DNA of 5,976 nucleotides from Methanocorpusculum sp. (GTDB lineage: Archaea; Halobacteriota; Methanomicrobia; Methanomicrobiales; Methanocorpusculaceae). Positions 3,388 through 5,976 of the stretch are shown in pieces. Every line of letters starts with the position of its first letter. Within the stretch, counting starts at the first letter, position 1. The notes beneath the pieces are model-generated. The model saw only the letters and a list, made by a program, of their open reading frames with translations, was not told where the DNA came from and ran no database searches. Location of the stretch: contig DALTVX010000003.1 in the NCBI GenBank assembly GCA_029987395.1, positions 1-5,976 on the forward strand, written 5' to 3'. The position numbers were made by a program, and so were the translations under genes.

Positions 3388-5976
3388 CTACTCTCCGACC
3401 CTCTTTTTCACGATCCCCTTCGCCCTCTCCTCATCCATCTCCACCATCCTCACCTCATTTTTATCCGGCAGATACAAACACACCCCGGGTTCCGTTCCAA
3501 ACATATTCTTCGCCCACAGGAAATATACCGCGAGCTGCCCCTCATACAACTCCATCTCCTTCTTTGCAGGCGATCCAGTCTTGTAATCGATGATCATCCA
3601 CCGGCCGTCTGCATACTGCACCAGCCGATCGATCACGCCGTACAACAGGGTGCCCTCAAACGAAAATGCGACCCGCTGCTCAGAATAGCTTTTCTGCACA
3701 TTCTGCATAACCGGCGATGCAAGGAACGCCGCATATTTTTCTGCAAACTCCTTTCCCACCTCAGGTGACGCCCCATATCGTTTGGCGGCCGCATCCGCCG
3801 GCATCCCGTCAAACACCTCGTGGATCGCTGTCCCGCGAAGCATCGCCGCCTCTTCGGCCGCCGAAGGGGTGCTTCTTCGTTTCGTCGCCGTCACGTGTTT
3901 CGTTTGCACCTCCTCCTCCCTCTTGGGCATCGGCTGACCCATCCACCCCTCCGGGGCCTTTGGTCGGACCCAGCTCTGCTCCTGTGGATCATCGATTTTT
4001 TCCGTGAATTTCTCCGGTGGATACGGGTATCCCCCGATCCCCTCATCATACATCGAGAGGAACGAATTGCTCCCCGGCCCCTTATTCCCGTCTGTGCCGC
4101 AGATCACCAAATGATCGCGTGCCCTCGTCATCCCCACATAAAACAGCCGCTTCCTCTCGGCTAACTTCTTCTTTTTACACTCAGATTTCAGGCACTCGAT
4201 CACCACAGATTTTGCGTCATCCTTCCCGGGAATCTTCACCGGGATCCCTGCTCCAAGCTTTTCATCAAACATCATCCCCGAGACCGCCAGATCGTCGGTT
4301 TTTCCGGCAAAACACAGCACGAGGACCGGGTACTCCAGACCCTTCGAGGCGTGAACCGTCATGATCTTCACACGGTCATCCCGCTCATCTGTTACAATAC
4401 CTTCCCGCTCATCGAACTCCTCCTCCATGCAGGTATCCATGATCGTGAGATATTCATACACCGAAAAGGGCCGGTTGGATGAACGATTTCGGGCGATATG
4501 CACCAACTTTTCCAGATTTGCTGTCGCCTCCCGACCAAACGGAAGTCCGCCGTATACTGACAGGATCCCCGACTCTGCTATCAGGCGGCGAAGGAACGGG
4601 ACAAACGACTCCTCCCTGATCTCTGTGTTCCAGCGGGAAAGTTCGCTCACCGCTCTGCTGACCTTTGAGTTTGGATTTGAGGCTGAAAATCGTTTCAGCC
4701 GCAGGATAAGCGGCCCACCGTTGCCTGCCGAAGCAGCGCAAAGTTCGGCGTCCGAGATCCCGAAATACGGGGATCGAAGGGTTCCGTAAAGTGGGATATC
4801 CTGCTCCGGATACACGATCGCCTTGAGGAGATTCGTGAAATCGAACACCTCCTGCTTTTCATAAAAGCTGTATCCCTTCTCCTCGGTATACGGCACTCCG
4901 TAGACCCCAAGAGCATGCCGAAGTTTATCGATATGCGTTCTTGCCTCGATCAAGATCGCGACGTCTCCAAACCCTGCCGGCCGAGTAGTCCCGTTCTTTT
5001 CGTAGACGGTGAGCTTCTGATGGCTGATCGCGTCATAGATCCAGGATGCGAGGGCCTCTGTTTCCCGCCGCATCATACCGGCCGCATCTTTTCCATCCTT
5101 TTCAAGCCGGATCAGCGTTACCGAGCCGGAATCATCACATCTCTGTGCCGTGAGTTCCCCGTATCCGGCGTCCCATCGCTCTTTTGGATCTGCGAACACG
5201 GTTTTGAACACATGGTTCACCAGACCGACGATCTCCGGAACGGTCCTAAAACTCCTGTCCAGCTCGACGGGGGATTTGGGAAAATCCTTCAGGAATTCAT
5301 TGAACCCGGAAACATCCGCTCCTCTGAACAGATAGATCGACTGTTTTACGTCCCCGACAATGAACAGCCGGTTGTTTTTCTTCGGGTCGCCGCAGAGTAT
5401 CTGGATGATCTCGGTCAGGGTCGGATCATTGTCCTGGACCTCATCGACGAGGATGTACCGGTATCGATCGTTCAGGGTCTTTTGGATCTCCTCGTTTTTG
5501 ATCAGGTCGCGTGTCTTTCGAATCAGGTCGTCGAAGTTGAGTGATCCTCTCTGCTCCTTTTCCAGGACCGCTCGTTCATGGATCTGGTTGGTGATCCTTC
5601 CTAGGGAGATGAGTATTTTCAGGGTGAGGGCTGTTCGTTCCTTGTCGTTTTCTGGTGAATCCAGCTTTAACTCTTTTTTGATTCCATCTCGCATTTCGTT
5701 CCATATTGGCCAGTATTCGTTTGTAACGATCGTTTTGCCGGTATTAGCTTTTAGGTGGAGCAGTATGTTTAAGGTCTTAACTATCTCATACGGATCGGAT
5801 GCTGCACAAAAATCGTCATAAGCCGCTGGTGCATCTTGGAAATACTTCACAGTAGAGCTCTTTGTATAACCACGCAGCTCGTTCATCAGTCCTCGAAGCT
5901 GTTCATTGCTTGAAAGGTCTGCGTGCATCTTTTGGATGAGCTCTTCCCAAGCCTGTTGCCAGACGGCTATGATCCT
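3388..5976 (-). CDS. addA: AddA-type UvrD/Rep-family helicase with C-terminal PD-(D/E)XK nuclease, 5' end outside window
   Basis: The product is a superfamily 1 helicase fused to a RecB-family nuclease, the architecture of AddA, which processes double-strand DNA ends for recombination. Counting from the Met at 5928, the visible motifs are Walker B DEVQD (162-166), motif III GDVKQSIYLFRGA (192-204), motif IV with DRSFRT (224-229), motif V VHASKGLEYP (525-534) and motif VI YVGMTRARD (597-605). The nuclease residues follow in order: His703 in GTAIHEVF, Asp767 in GVIDRL, Asp781 and Lys783 in IDYKTG, and Gln798 in GQLAVYF. All look intact. The Met at 5928 is not the true start: the frame stays open through 16 more codons (RIIAVWQQAWEELIQK) to the window edge. 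The Walker A motif is not visible, and roughly 200 N-terminal residues are probably missing. The gene converges on the S-M operon. An AddB partner, if present, would have to lie outside the window. RecB is the main alternative, but IDYKT with this C-terminus fits AddA better. Confidence 0.9.
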   Translation of the reverse strand, partial: RIIAVWQQAWEELIQKMHADLSSNEQLRGLMNELRGYTKSSTVKYFQDAPAAYDDFCAASDPYEIVKTLNILLHLKANTGKTIVTNEYWPIWNEMRDGIKKELKLDSPENDKERTALTLKILISLGRITNQIHERAVLEKEQRGSLNFDDLIRKTRDLIKNEEIQKTLNDRYRYILVDEVQDNDPTLTEIIQILCGDPKKNNRLFIVGDVKQSIYLFRGADVSGFNEFLKDFPKSPVELDRSFRTVPEIVGLVNHVFKTVFADPKERWDAGYGELTAQRCDDSGSVTLIRLEKDGKDAAGMMRRETEALASWIYDAISHQKLTVYEKNGTTRPAGFGDVAILIEARTHIDKLRHALGVYGVPYTEEKGYSFYEKQEVFDFTNLLKAIVYPEQDIPLYGTLRSPYFGISDAELCAASAGNGGPLILRLKRFSASNPNSKVSRAVSELSRWNTEIREESFVPFLRRLIAESGILSVYGGLPFGREATANLEKLVHIARNRSSNRPFSVYEYLTIMDTCMEEEFDEREGIVTDERDDRVKIMTVHASKGLEYPVLVLCFAGKTDDLAVSGMMFDEKLGAGIPVKIPGKDDAKSVVIECLKSECKKKKLAERKRLFYVGMTRARDHLVICGTDGNKGPGSNSFLSMYDEGIGGYPYPPEKFTEKIDDPQEQSWVRPKAPEGWMGQPMPKREEEVQTKHVTATKRRSTPSAAEEAAMLRGTAIHEVFDGMPADAAAKRYGASPEVGKEFAEKYAAFLASPVMQNVQKSYSEQRVAFSFEGTLLYGVIDRLVQYADGRWMIIDYKTGSPAKKEMELYEGQLAVYFLWAKNMFGTEPGVCLYLPDKNEVRMVEMDEERAKGIVKKRVGE

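Noticed and set aside
4915..5544. 209-codon + strand reading frame opposite the helicase gene
   Set aside because: It is antisense to clearly conserved helicase motifs, including DEVQD and GDVKQSIYLFRGA, and is a shadow of that gene.
5731..5748. ANTGKT in the helicase as the Walker A motif
   Set aside because: It lacks the GxxGxGK[ST] form, and it sits in the segment between motif Ia and Walker B where AddA has a helical insertion. The real Walker A should lie beyond the window edge.

Overview
The window looks archaeal, probably a methanogen of the Methanocorpusculum/Methanomicrobiales kind. This host call is an inference with modest confidence. It rests on a GGTGA Shine-Dalgarno site directly before the second gene, an AT-rich TATA-like box before the first, T-tracts and short hairpins after the genes, and A/T-rich intergenic phrases of the 'ttcgtgttttcgtgaa' type. 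No database search was possible.

Layout. Positions 1-380 hold a mosaic repeat element (copy A, 1-157), a short direct repeat containing a GCGGCCGC palindrome, a TATA-like box near 274 and a large nested inverted repeat (311-359) just before the first start codon. Positions 381-2397 are a tight two-gene operon on the + strand: a half-size Type I restriction-modification specificity subunit (one target recognition domain) and an HsdM-like N6-adenine methyltransferase subunit, separated by one base. Positions 2398-3387 are a roughly 1-kb non-coding stretch between convergent genes. It is dominated by two further element copies in inverted orientation (B, 2731-3027; C, 3116-3348) around an 88-bp centre. 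Positions 3388-5976 are the 3' part of a - strand gene for an AddA-type UvrD-family helicase with a C-terminal PD-(D/E)XK nuclease domain. Its 5' end lies beyond the window.

How the parts may work together. The S and M proteins would form a DNA-binding complex, but the M subunit has lost or altered the signature motifs of a working methyltransferase: the NPPF motif reads MIQE, the DPxxGTG motif reads DPFCKTG, and the GxFxTP motif is unrecognisable. The rest of the HsdM fold stays readable. No HsdR is present in the window. The best reading is a retained, probably non-methylating S-M complex that binds a sequence without modifying it. The perfect 9-bp inverted repeat in its own leader is a candidate target. 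This is the most interesting hypothesis here. The AddA-like protein is most likely a recombinational repair enzyme; its proximity to the S-M pair may be incidental.

The three element copies share conserved outer blocks, while their inner stems differ in sequence yet remain base-paired. This suggests a family of structured intergenic repeats (REP/MITE-like) that may also terminate transcription between the convergent genes.
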